This document shows positions 1-8,207 of a stretch of 64,000 bases of DNA, one piece after another. The stretch is taken from assembly GCA_963762865.1 (NCBI GenBank), contig CAVXNC010000008.1, positions 1-64,000 of the forward strand, written 5' to 3'. Under the pieces are notes generated by a model, which was not told the origin of the DNA, ran no database searches, and worked only from the letters and a program-made list of their open reading frames with translations. A program made the position numbers and the translations under genes. Source of the DNA: DATHAP01 sp963762865 (GTDB lineage Bacteria > Actinomycetota > Actinomycetes > JACCUZ01). Position 1 is the stretch's first letter. The number at the start of each line of letters is the position of its first letter.

Positions 1-58
1 ACGGGCGAACCAACATCCCTGTCACTATGGCCGTCCGGCCACGGGAGGCGGAGTGGAC

Positions 59-289
59 TCAGAGCTTGTTGTTGACGAACCAATTGCCGATCGCCCAGCC
101 AAGTAGCACGACCGTCACGCCCACGCCGGCCATCGGCCCCAGACCAGTACCTACTTCGCGCTTCCAGTCGCCATGGGGCAGTAGCTGGGACCACAAGAAC
201 CGCGAGTGCCGGCAGCCACAGCGACGCCGACGGCCTAGTCTCGGGGACTCGGAGGCGTCGGTCAGGAAGGTTCGGCCGCCTCGCGCCAT
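59..289 (-). CDS. Small hypothetical protein with one C-terminal membrane segment
   Basis: This 76-residue reading frame overlaps the end of the amidohydrolase remnant by 28 nt on the same strand. The N-terminal half is Arg- and Cys-rich and resembles no family I know. The last 25 residues form a clear hydrophobic helix (GPMAGVGVTVVLLGWAIGNW) followed by a short polar tail, FVNNKL. A shorter start at the internal Met of that helix would leave only about 24 residues. No function can be assigned. It may be a real tail-anchored peptide or a chance frame. Confidence 0.3.
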   Translation of the reverse strand: MARGGRTFLTDASESPRLGRRRRCGCRHSRFLWSQLLPHGDWKREVGTGLGPMAGVGVTVVLLGWAIGNWFVNNKL

Positions 290-1492
290 CCACCGCCATT
301 GACTCGGACGCCGTCCTTCCAGACTTGTTCCACTCGAGACGGAAGGTTCTCCAGGTCCTCGAGCTCGCCGACGAGAACCACCAGGTCGGCCCGCTTGCCC
401 GGCTCTAGTGAGCCGAGCTCGTCGCCGAGCCGCATAAGGTCCGCCGCGGTGCTGGTGGTGGCCTGCCAGGCCTCGACAGCCGACAGTCCGGCCCCGACGA
501 GATGACCGAGCTCGCCGAGGTTCTGCCCGTGCGGCGATACCGGTGCGTCGGTACCCATGGCGATGCGCACACCCGCTTGGTGCGCGACCGCACCAAGGCG
601 GCGTGCTGCACTATGAGCTCGCGGGACTTCTCCACGCCACCGGGAGGCAGGTCGCGCCGGCTTCCGCGGCCGCAAGGACCCCATGCGGAGCGCTCATCGT
701 CGGCACCAGGAACGTCTCGCGCTCCGCCATCAGAGCGACCGCTTCCTCGGTGAGCAGTGTCCCGTGCTCGATGGACCGGACGCCGGCGCCGACGGCGGCG
801 ATCACACCGGCTGCCGCGTGGGCGTGCGCCATGACGTAGCGCCCGGCAGCGGCGGCCTCGGCGACGATCTCCTGCAGCTCGTCTTCGCGGAGCTGGGCCA
901 CTCGAGGGTCCGTATGGGCGCTGAGGCCGCCGCCCGTCGTGGCGACCTTGATCTGGTCGGCGCCGGCGCGTACGAGCAACCGGATCACCCGCCGCGCGCT
1001 GTCGAGGCCGTCCACCAGCGCATCGGGGATGCCCGGGTCGACCGGCCAGCGCAGCCCGCTCGGCGTCCAATCGTCGCTGTGCCCGCCGGTCTGCGAGACC
1101 ATGTTTACCGCCAAGCGCACTCGTGGACCGGGCACCAGCCCGCGGTCGACCGCCTCCCGCACCCCTTGGTCCACGAACCCCGCGTCGCGCACGGTGGTGA
1201 TGCCGACGTCGAGGGTGCGACGCAAGTTCGCCACCGCGTGGTAGTGCCGCAGTGAGGCAGGATCGTAGACCGCGGCACCGATGTCGAGCGTTGACCCTGC
1301 GAGGTGCACGTGGCAGTCGAACAGCCCCGGCAGCACAAGCCGCCCGGACACGTCGACCATTTCATCACCATCAAGCCCCAGCCCGACCTCGACCACACAA
1401 CCGGCTTCGACCAGCACGTCAGCCGGTGCGACGGTGCCCGACCGCGCATCGAACACCCGCCCGCCGGCGACCACGATCCTGCTCACGACCAC
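262..1492 (-). pseudogene. Amidohydrolase (imidazolonepropionase/prolidase-like), broken by two frameshifts
   Basis: The frame starting at 1492 gives the first 280 or so residues of a metal-dependent amidohydrolase. It shows the HxH metal motif DCHVHLAG, a probable metal-bridging Lys in DQIKVATTGGG, then the metal His motifs HAHA and EHG. Near 655 the homology passes to a second frame (KSRELIVQHAALV), and near 590 to a third, which carries the catalytic Asp motif GTDAPVSPHG and the usual ending GSLEPGKRADLVVL. All active-site residues therefore survive across three frames, and the rejoined protein would be about 410 residues, normal for the family. The break is either recent inactivation or a sequence error. 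Members cleave cyclic amides or Xaa-Pro dipeptides; the substrate here is unknown. Confidence 0.8.
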
Positions 1493-1609
1493 GCCTCCCC
1501 TGTCAGCCTCGGGAGCAAGTCAACCAGGCGGCGATGTTCGAGTAAGAGCATCGTCCGCCTCGCCCAGTCCCGGCGGCCCTTGGCGCCCTATCAAGTAGAC
1601 CGAGGGAGC

Positions 1610-1807
1610 TCAACGACTCCGGTCACGCAGCGGCAAGGCCAGCAGTGGCGAGAGCATGCCCAACCCGACAGCAGCAAAGAGTCGCCAGTTGCGGTGAAGG
1701 TTGGCACGCTGAAGCTTGCGAGCCTTGGCGCCAGCGAACCGTCCCGCTCGGACGTCGCTTGCGAGCTCGCGTTCGCGAAGTCGCTGCGCAACGCCGCGGG
1801 CGCTCAC
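1610..1807 (-). CDS. Small hypothetical protein, basic N-terminus plus one membrane helix
   Basis: The frame encodes 65 residues: an Arg/Lys-rich amphipathic first half (RLRERELASDVRAGRFAGAK) followed by a hydrophobic stretch LFAAVGLGMLSPLLALPL and a basic tail. The pattern fits a small peripheral or single-pass inner-membrane protein. It lies alone between the amidohydrolase and the PQ-loop gene, on the same strand as both. I recognise no family. Another frame covers the same bases but has no coherent pattern. Coding status is uncertain. Confidence 0.3.
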   Translation of the reverse strand: MSARGVAQRLRERELASDVRAGRFAGAKARKLQRANLHRNWRLFAAVGLGMLSPLLALPLRDRSR

Positions 1808-1899
1808 GACTCGCAGCCCCCGCTAGTTGAGAGAAGACTTCACCCGCACCGGTCTCCGTGCGGTCGTGTCAGCCGCCGGGCGGTGCTCGGGAGGGTCAC

Positions 1900-2346
1900 T
1901 TACGCGCGACCGACCTCCCGGCGACATGACGCGGAGGGCACGCCGGACGTGCTGGGCTTCCCCGGCCGCCCGCGATAGTCGCATGCCTGCCCACAGGGCG
2001 ATGCGGCCCGACCGGACGAAGGAGCTTGGCCCACGGTGCCAGCGTGAATGCGAGCCTCGCGAAGCGATGCGGGGTCGATGGCTGTCCGGTTCGGCGCCCA
2101 CCGCACGTGGGCGGCGAACATGAACGCGGCCACGCCGCTGTACATGCAGTGCAGCAGCCAGACCGGGCCGGGCGGCAGGCTCGCGATGTAGACGGTGTGC
2201 ACCGCGTTGCCGACGTTGGTCATGAAGAGGTGACTGCGGCTGTACGACGACACGTCACGTGTTCGGGCTGCGCGCACCACCATGGGCAGTGAGCTGCCCG
2301 CGAACATCGCGGTGGAGGTGACCCCGGCGATGGTGGCGGCGTTCAT
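1900..2346 (-). CDS. PQ-loop / SemiSWEET-like small membrane protein
   Basis: I start it at ATG 2346 because the stop of the upstream small ORF overlaps it as ATGA, a usual coupling arrangement. The first 85 residues have three hydrophobic segments, with GSSLPMVVRAARTRDVSSYS between the first two. That is the shape of a PQ-loop repeat (Pro followed by a polar residue, then a basic turn), although the canonical Gln is Met here. It is followed by FMTNVGNAVHTVYI and VWLLHCMYSGVAAFMFAAHV. Bacterial half-transporters of this fold are about 90-100 residues and act as dimers, often for sugars. This frame runs on for about 60 low-complexity polar residues that look untypical. The tail may be a frameshift or random extension. 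Confidence 0.5.
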   Translation of the reverse strand: MNAATIAGVTSTAMFAGSSLPMVVRAARTRDVSSYSRSHLFMTNVGNAVHTVYIASLPPGPVWLLHCMYSGVAAFMFAAHVRWAPNRTAIDPASLREARIHAGTVGQAPSSGRAASPCGQACDYRGRPGKPSTSGVPSASCRREVGRA

Positions 2347-2480
2347 CGCCCACGCCGACGTCGGCGGCGCCGGCGGCCGGGGCTGGCGAGTTCGACGTGT
2401 CCGCGGCGGACCCGTCGGTCGACCTCGTCCTGGCGCTGACGGGCGAACTCGATGACGGCAAAGGTGTTGGCGGGCAGCAT
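2343..2480 (-). CDS. 45-residue hypothetical protein coupled to the PQ-loop gene
   Basis: ATG at 2480 has an AAGGAG ribosome-binding site 6 nt upstream, one of the best in this part of the window. The product begins MLPANTFAVIEFARQRQDEV and becomes strongly basic, ending in a run of Arg residues. Its stop codon overlaps the ATG of the PQ-loop gene (ATGA), so the two would be translated together. The first 30 residues look helical and charged, with no membrane segment. I recognise no family. The RBS and overlap are the main support. The Arg run may reflect GC-rich drift. Confidence 0.42.
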   Translation of the reverse strand: MLPANTFAVIEFARQRQDEVDRRVRRGHVELASPGRRRRRRRRGR

Positions 2481-2622
2481 GGTGTGCTCCTTGGGTCGGG
2501 GCCTCGGCGAGGCCGCTGGACCGAGAGTCACACCAGGCGCTGGCACCTGACTGTCGTCGTGCCGTCACGCGACTGTCACCGGGTGATCCGGACCTGACCG
2601 TCGCTCGCAGGCCGGCGGCTCG

Positions 2623-5573
2623 TCAGCCGACCCGAGACGGTCCGTTCGCCGTCGGCTGGGTGCTCAGCAAGGCGACGACCGCGTGACCCGCGGCGTCCAG
2701 GTCCCGGGCGGCGCCGTCGCGCCAGGCGGCGTCGAAGTCCGCAGGCTCCAGCACCTCTCGGGCCCGGGCCATCGCTTCGTCCAGGCGTTCGGCTTCGAGA
2801 CCGTACGACGGTCGGTCGGGAGTCTGGGTGGTCGTCGTTGCCACCAGCTCGACGACCGCTCGGTGGGAGTCGAGCCGGTCCAGGAGCGAGACCACGTTGC
2901 GCAGACAAGTGACCAAGAGGTTTTCGTTGCCCGAGCCCAACCAGAAGCGCACGGCGTCGGCTGTCCTGCTCACGGTCTCGGTCTCCAGGTCGCCCACCCG
3001 CCCGAGGAGGGCCGTCTCAGCGACCATCGTGACCCCGAGGGCCAGCCGGTTGCCCGTCGTACGGGCCAGCTCTCGGGCCGCCGCGAACAGCTGCAGCGCC
3101 TGGAGCGGCTTCGCGGCGGAGACCGCCTCGGCCTCGGAGAACAGCGCCATCGCTCGGATCATCGGGTTGTCGACCCGGCCTTCGTACGCGCGCAGCAGCG
3201 CGATCTCGTCGGCCACCTCTCGCTCGTCGTAGGCGCGGGCCAGGAGCATCCCGGACACGCAGAGCACGGTCGCGTTCCAGTCGCCCGCGTCCATCGCGTG
3301 CCGCATAGCGTGCTCGGCCAGATCCCATGCCTTGTCCACGTCGCCGACGGCCAGGGCGGTGTCTACGGCGGCGTTGAGGGCGAGGTAAGCGGCCGGCGCT
3401 CCGGGGCCGCCCGCCAGCTCGATCCCTCGGTCGGCGTGCTCGCCGGCGCGGTCCTGGTCGCCCACCATCCACCAGTACGTCGAGGCGACGGCGAGCACCG
3501 CTGGGGTCACGGCCTCGGCGTGACCGGAGTCCACCAGCCGCCGTCCCCAGCCCATGACGTCGGAGCGGACCCGGAAGTAGGCCCAGGGGTAGAGGTCGGG
3601 GACGATCCGCATCGCCTCCTCGACCCGGCCCGCTTCGATAGCCCAGGCCACCGCTTGAGCAAGCTCGGGCAACAAGGCTTCGATCCGCTCGCTGCACCCC
3701 ACCACGTCCTGGCCCGACATCTCGACGTGCGCTGCCGCGGCGACACCCGCAGCCCACTTCGCGTGGGCGAGCCCGGCCTCCTGCTTCTCGGCGTCGTCCA
3801 ACAGTGCCCGAGCGTACGCACGGACGGTCTCCAGCATGCGGTAGCCACCCTGCGTCGCCCCGGGCCGCACCAGCAGGGACCGCTCGACGAGGCCGAGCAC
3901 CAGCTCGGTCGAGTCCGGGCCGAGCACGGCCTCCGCCGCGTCGAGGTCGAAGGGGCCGGAGAAGACGGAGAGTCGTCGCATCGCGCGCCGGTGGTCGTCG
4001 TGGAGGAGGTCGTAGGACCAGTCGATCGTGTCGACCAGGGTCTGATGGCGAGCGGGGCCGCGGCGGTGGTGGGATCGAAGCATGTCGATCCGGTTGTCGA
4101 GCCGGCTGCGCAGCGTCGCGAGGCTGACCACCCCCACCCGGCTCGCGGCCAGCTCGATGGCGAGGGGGAGGCCGTCCAGCCGTCTGACGAGCTCGGCGAC
4201 GTCGCGCACGACGCTCGGTGTGGCTTCGAGGTCTGGAGCCGATGCCCGGGCCCGTTCGAGGAACAGGGCCATCGACGGCACCTCGGCGTCGACGACCCCG
4301 GCTGCGGGCAACCGGAGCGGAGCCAGTGGGTAGACCTGCTCCATCGGGAGCCCGAGCCGCTCGCGGCTGGTGGTGAGCAATCGGATACCCGCGCCGGCCG
4401 CGGCGATCTCGATCACGAGGTCGCCGACCGCGGCGAGCACATGCTCGCAGTTGTCCAGCACGAGCAGTCCGGTCGCCGTCTCCAGCCGGCGGTGCAGCGC
4501 GGCCGCGGCGCTTCCTCCCGAAAAGACCTCCACCCCCAGCGCCGTGGCGACGATCGCACGCACGCCTTCCTCGGTGGAGACGCTGGTCAGGTCGCCCCAC
4601 CACGCGACCTGCTCGGTGGCGGCGACGGCTCGTGCGAGGGCGGTCTTGCCCACGCCGCCCGGGCCGACAAGGGTGACGCAGCGGTGGCGGGCCGTGAGGG
4701 CGCGAACCTGCTCAATGTCGTCGTCCCGGCCGATGAGCCTCAGAGTCGGCTCGAGGTCGGGGACGGTAGCCGTGGGGAGCCTGGTCGTTTCACCCGTCGC
4801 ATCAGCGGTGATGTCACCCGCCGGGGCATGGGTCCGCCACTGCTCCGCGCCGGGTCCGGCGTGCGCTCGAGGATGCTGCGCTGGGCTTCGTCCAGCTCGG
4901 GGGACGGGTCGAGCCCCAGCTCTTCGGCCAGCGCGGCCCGGTGGACCGCGTAGACGGTCAAGGCGTCGGCCGAGGCACCGAGCCGGTGCAGCGCCCGCAT
5001 CAGCAGCAGCGCCGGTCGGTCGCGCAGCGGCTGCTCGGAGACGAGCTGGCGCAGCTCGTCCGCCGCCTCGCGGGCGCGGCCCAGCGCCAGGAGCACCTCC
5101 GCGCGCTCCTCGCGCGCCGCCGCGTGCGCCTCCTCCAACGCAGGGCTCGCCCTGGGCGACGTCGGCGGCCAGCCCTGCCCAGGCGGGTCCGCGCCACAGC
5201 GCCAGCGCCTCGTCGTACACCGCCAGCCGACCGCTCTCCTCGAGGGCGCGCGCCCGCCCCAGCCCGGCGGCAAAGCGGTCGGCGTCGACGTCCACCCCCG
5301 TCAGGTCGAGCCGGTAGCCGACAGCGGTGCGCCCGATGCGCGAGCCCTCCGCGCCAAGCGCACGACGGGCCCGGCCGACAGTGGTGTGCAGGGCGGCGCG
5401 CGCATCGATGGGCGGATCCTCCCCCCACACGACGTCGACGAGCCGGTCGTCGGTGACGACCCGACCCCGGGCCACGAGCAGGCATGCGAGCAACCGTCCC
5501 GGGCGGCCTGCCGGGAAGGGAGCTCACGACCGCCAATGCGCAGGTGAGGGTCGCCTAGGACGTAGACCTCCAT
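2623..5573 (-). pseudogene. AfsR/SARP-type BTAD transcriptional regulator with NB-ARC ATPase, three frameshifts
   Basis: The true N-terminus is probably ATG 5573 (MEVYVLGDPHLRIGG), the usual opening of the OmpR-like winged helix in this family. The frame changes near 5510, after which the DNA-binding domain continues (ARALHTTVGRARRALG-type helix). It changes again near 5140 into the frame holding the BTAD helices (EERAEVLLALGRAREAADEL, then LAEELGLDPSPELDEAQRSIL). A third change near 4840 returns to the frame carrying the NB-ARC ATPase: P-loop GPGGVGKTALA, Walker B LLVLDNCEHVL and the GLPLAIELAASR motif. A TPR-like tail runs to 2623. Total length of about 980 residues fits the family. It is transcribed away from the methyltransferase at 5716, its likely target. 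Such regulators often control secondary metabolism. The three indels may be decay or sequence error. Confidence 0.8.
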
Positions 5574-5610
5574 GCCGGTCACCTCCGCCCAGGCACGCAG
5601 GATGTCCACC

Positions 5611-5661
5611 CTGACAGGACGTGTGTGAAGCATTGTCAGCCGCCCGTGAGCACCCTGTCAG
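5611..5661. promoter_or_regulatory. Three CTGTCAG-type heptamers at 22-bp spacing, candidate operator
   Basis: The 142-bp divergent gap between the BTAD regulator and the methyltransferase holds CTGACAG (5611-5617, inverted), TTGTCAG (5633-5639) and CTGTCAG (5655-5661). Their centres are exactly 22 bp apart, two helical turns, which would put all three on one DNA face. SARP/BTAD proteins are known to bind evenly spaced heptamers upstream of their targets. The link to this regulator is inference. Confidence 0.35.
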
Positions 5662-5715
5662 CGCGACATTCGATTCTGGACGCGACCACCGGCCCGGACT
5701 CACATCGGAGACCCC

Positions 5716-6819
5716 ATGACCATCGACACTTCCACCACCACCGACCGGACCGAGGAGGCGACCAACGCCCTCGCGGACCGGGTGTTTGCCTCCGTGCTCG
5801 GCACCCTCGACATCCTCACGATCCATATCGGCGACCAGCTCGGACTCTACGACCTGCTGCACCGGCGCGGACCGCTGGACGTCGCCGAGGTCGCCGCGGC
5901 GAGCGGCACCCACCCGCGCTACGCCCGCGAGTGGCTCGAGCAACAGGCCGTCGCCAGCCTGATCGACGTTGTAGACCCGGCGGTCGGTGCAGACGAGCGG
6001 CGCTACTGGTTGAGTGACGCCCACGCGGCCGTCCTCTGCGACCGCGACAGCCTGGCGTACACGACCCCCTTCGCCCGGATGGTGGCGACGGCCGCGGTGC
6101 AGCTGCCGCGACTGCTGGACGCCTACCGGACCGGCGACGGGGTCGGCTGGAGCGACTACGGCCAGCTGATGCGAACAGCACAGGCGGACGCGAACCGGCC
6201 GCTCTTCCTGCAGGTGCTCGGCTCCGACTGGCTGCCGTCGGTGCCGGGACTCGACGGCGTGCTCCGAGACGGCGGCCGGGTCGCCGACATCGGCTGCGGC
6301 GACGGTTGGTCCTCGATCGGCATCGCCCGGGCCTACCCGGGCGTCACGGTCGACGGGTACGACGTCGACGCGGACTCGATCGAAGCCGCCCGCGGTCACG
6401 CTGCCGCCGAGGCCCTGACTGACCGAGTCAGGTTCACCCTCGTCGACGCCGCGAGCGTGCCCACGTCCGGGGTCTACGACCTGGTGGCCGCCTTCGAGTG
6501 CATCCACGACCTCCCCGACCCGGTCGGTGTCCTGCGCTCCGCGCGCCGGATGGTGAAGCCGGGCGGCACGGTGCTCGTCATGGACGAACGGGTGCCCGAA
6601 GAGTTCACCGGCCCGGGCGACACGGTCGAGCAGCTGATGTACGGCATCTCGATGCTGGTCTGCCTTCCCGACGGTCTTTCCAATGTCGGATCGGTCGGCA
6701 CTGGTACGGTCATGCGCCCCGACACGCTGCGGCGCTACGCCCTCGACGCCGGCTTCGCCGACATCGAGGTGCTGACGATCGAGCACGACATGTTCCGCTT
6801 CTACCGACTGCTCGGCTGA
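5716..6819 (+). CDS. Class I SAM-dependent methyltransferase with N-terminal helical dimerisation domain
   Basis: The 367-residue protein has an N-terminal winged-helix-like part of about 130 residues (IHIGDQLGLYDLLHRRGPLD, then VAEVAAASGTHPRYAREWLE). A Rossmann methyltransferase core follows, with motif I VADIGCGDGWSSIGIA near residue 195, an acidic residue after strand 2 (VDGYDVDADSIEAAR), and the post-core motif MVKPGGTVLVMDERVPEEF. This layout matches the mycobacterial Rv2258c type and O-methyltransferase-like enzymes that recognise small molecules. The ATG at 5716 follows GGAGA. It is divergent from the BTAD regulator and is the last intact gene before the tRNA-Lys remnant. The substrate is unknown; a secondary metabolite is plausible. 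Confidence 0.88.
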   Translation: MTIDTSTTTDRTEEATNALADRVFASVLGTLDILTIHIGDQLGLYDLLHRRGPLDVAEVAAASGTHPRYAREWLEQQAVASLIDVVDPAVGADERRYWLSDAHAAVLCDRDSLAYTTPFARMVATAAVQLPRLLDAYRTGDGVGWSDYGQLMRTAQADANRPLFLQVLGSDWLPSVPGLDGVLRDGGRVADIGCGDGWSSIGIARAYPGVTVDGYDVDADSIEAARGHAAAEALTDRVRFTLVDAASVPTSGVYDLVAAFECIHDLPDPVGVLRSARRMVKPGGTVLVMDERVPEEFTGPGDTVEQLMYGISMLVCLPDGLSNVGSVGTGTVMRPDTLRRYALDAGFADIEVLTIEHDMFRFYRLLG

Positions 6820-7317
6820 GCCAGACCGTAAGGCCCTGCCCGCGACACCGCGGTCATGGCCTCGCAGTCTTGCGCTAATGCGGCGGTAGGCCGCACCGGG
6901 CACTCTCTGCGGCCGCAGGCAGGGCCATTGATGTCCCCGCCGGCGATGGCCGGAACCCCCGCGGTCGACGTTTCAATCGGCTGTGGCCGGCGACACCTCT
7001 CCTGGCGATTGCGGTGAGCAGAAGGCACAGACGCCTCGGCAGGCCCCTGGCCGCCGTGGGGGGTTCCGTCAGCCTCGCGGCGGGGAGGCCGTGGAGACGG
7101 CGATGCCTTGGGGTTGTTGGCCGGCTGAGTCGGGAGGAAGTGAGTCGCCGGCCTGCGGCTGTTCTTTCGTGCGACCTTGCAGCCACGGGTCGCGTGCATG
7201 GTGCCACTTTGTCTGGTGCCGTTCAGCACGGTCCGCAACAGTGCGCGGAGACACTCAGAATCGTCTGACCTGCGGAACCGTACGGTGGTGGTGGCACCTG
7301 AACCCCCCATCACCGAT
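6820..7317. other. Non-coding stretch between methyltransferase and tRNA-Lys remnant
   Basis: About 500 bp without a convincing gene. Frames crossing it have no codon structure or recognisable motif, and one of them simply reads through the tRNA remnant on the opposite strand. Base composition looks somewhat less GC-rich than the surrounding coding DNA, as is common beside an integration site. I see no integrase fragment, promoter or repeat that I can support. Confidence 0.5.
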
Positions 7318-7359
7318 CTCTTAATCCGCGGGTTCGGGGTTCGAGTCCCTGGCGGCGCA
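7318..7359 (+). other. Isolated 3' half of tRNA-Lys(CTT), likely attachment site (attR-type)
   Basis: The 42 bases run from an anticodon loop CTCTTAA through the 3' anticodon stem TCCGC. A T-arm follows (CGGGG, loop TTCGAGT, CCCTG, with one G-T pair), then a 7-nt acceptor strand GCGGCGC and discriminator A. The bases before 7318 do not give the matching anticodon 5' strand (GCGGA needed), D-arm or acceptor 5' strand, so this is not a complete gene. Tyrosine integrases typically recombine within the anticodon or T-loop and leave exactly such a 3' remnant at the far end of an island. The orientation means the island lies to the left and the intact tRNA-Lys should be outside the window. Confidence 0.75.
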
Positions 7360-7366
7360 CGCACGT

Positions 7367-7406
7367 GACCTGGGCGTTCTTCCCCTCGGGAAGGGCGCCC
7401 AGGGTC
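7367..7406 (+). terminator. Hairpin after the tRNA-Lys remnant
   Basis: GACCTGGGCG (7367-7376) pairs with CGCCCAGGGTC (7396-7406), with one bulged G. The loop contains a second small stem, TTCCC/GGGAA. It sits 8 nt after the tRNA discriminator base, where the original tRNA terminator would be, and so supports the idea that core chromosome starts here. Confidence 0.55.
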
Positions 7407-7536
7407 GTCTCCGGGCCCTTTGCAGCGGAGTGCCGGGCATGGCCGGGTCAGCCCCGGGCGCGAATTCGGCCCAGCCCGTTCGGGCCAACCCGTTCGCGCT
7501 ATTACCGGGCATGCTCTGCGGTCCTACCGTCGACCC

Positions 7537-7674
7537 GTGGTGCTCGTGCTGCTCTACCTGGTGACGGCGACCGTGGCCGTGATCGGCGCCGTGCTCGGTA
7601 TAGAAGCCGTGTTTCACCGCATGTGGGGCAACCATTTGTTCGGTCAGCGGCAGTCGAGGCAGCCCGCTGACTAG
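7537..7674 (+). CDS. 45-residue single-pass membrane protein
   Basis: Starting at GTG 7537 (a second GTG follows at once), the product is VVLVLLYLVTATVAVIGAVL followed by a short polar tail HRMWGNHLFG and QRQSRQPAD. It has one strong membrane helix with the N-terminus almost at the lipid face. A longer frame from 7420 adds an Arg-rich stretch without coding character. It lies just right of the tRNA-Lys remnant. I recognise no family. The compact helix-plus-tail pattern supports a real small membrane protein, but only weakly. Confidence 0.4.
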   Translation: MVLVLLYLVTATVAVIGAVLGIEAVFHRMWGNHLFGQRQSRQPAD

Positions 7675-7778
7675 AGCCCCCAGAGCAGATCGACCACGAG
7701 CTGAACCCGACCGGGAGGATGTCGAGACGCCTGGCGGCCGTGGTAGCGGCGCCCCCCTGTGTTCCCTACGCTGCGGGG

Positions 7779-8051
7779 GTGGATGGGGACCTCGAGCCCG
7801 GTGCGGTGATCGCCGACGCGGAGCGGGCACTGACCGAAGCGCGTCAGGCACTACGTGCCGAGCGGCGGACGTCATCGGACGCTCGAGCAGAGCAGGTGCA
7901 AGCCAATGCGGCCCGGCTCGAGGAGCTGCTTCGGGAAGCCGACGTGCGGGACCGGGACGAGGCTGCCTCAGACCGCGAGGAGATCCAGCGGCTGACGCGC
8001 GGGACCAGCGCCGACGGCGACGGCCTTCGGGCGTCGCCGGCGCGGGACTAA
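7779..8051 (+). CDS. Small charged coiled-coil hypothetical protein
   Basis: I choose GTG 7779, giving about 90 residues. A longer frame from ATG 7719 adds 20 residues of little character. The product is almost entirely helical: AERALTEARQALRAERRTSS is followed by heptad-like EQVQANAARLEELLREADVR and by a short Asp/Arg repeat (RDRDEAASDREEI). Such Asp-Arg-Ala repeats occur as linkers in actinobacterial signalling proteins, but no signalling domain is attached here. There is no membrane segment or signal peptide. Function unknown. Confidence 0.45.
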   Translation: MDGDLEPGAVIADAERALTEARQALRAERRTSSDARAEQVQANAARLEELLREADVRDRDEAASDREEIQRLTRGTSADGDGLRASPARD

Positions 8052-8207
8052 CGCACCCAAGGAGCGCCTCACCACCACCTCGTGCCGGCCGGCCACGACT
8101 AAGGGATACCGCCGCCGCGACCTGGGTGTTCACCCGATGTGCCCCGACCGGCACAGGCCCAGGCTGGGCCACAGGCCCCGGTTGGCGGGGCCGGGGGAGG
8201 AAACACC

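Noticed and set aside
2683..4953. 756-residue plus-strand frame antisense to the BTAD regulator
   Set aside because: It mirrors the codon pattern of the opposite gene; it is rich in Arg, Gly, Val and His without any motif.
7240..7359. Complete tRNA-Lys gene
   Set aside because: The bases before 7318 contain no acceptor 5' strand, no D-arm and no anticodon 5' stem (GCGGA) that would pair.
6801..7364. 187-residue minus-strand frame over the tRNA-Lys remnant
   Set aside because: It begins with PPGTRTPNPRIK-type sequence, the usual result of reading a tRNA T-arm in reverse, and has no domain or composition of a gene.
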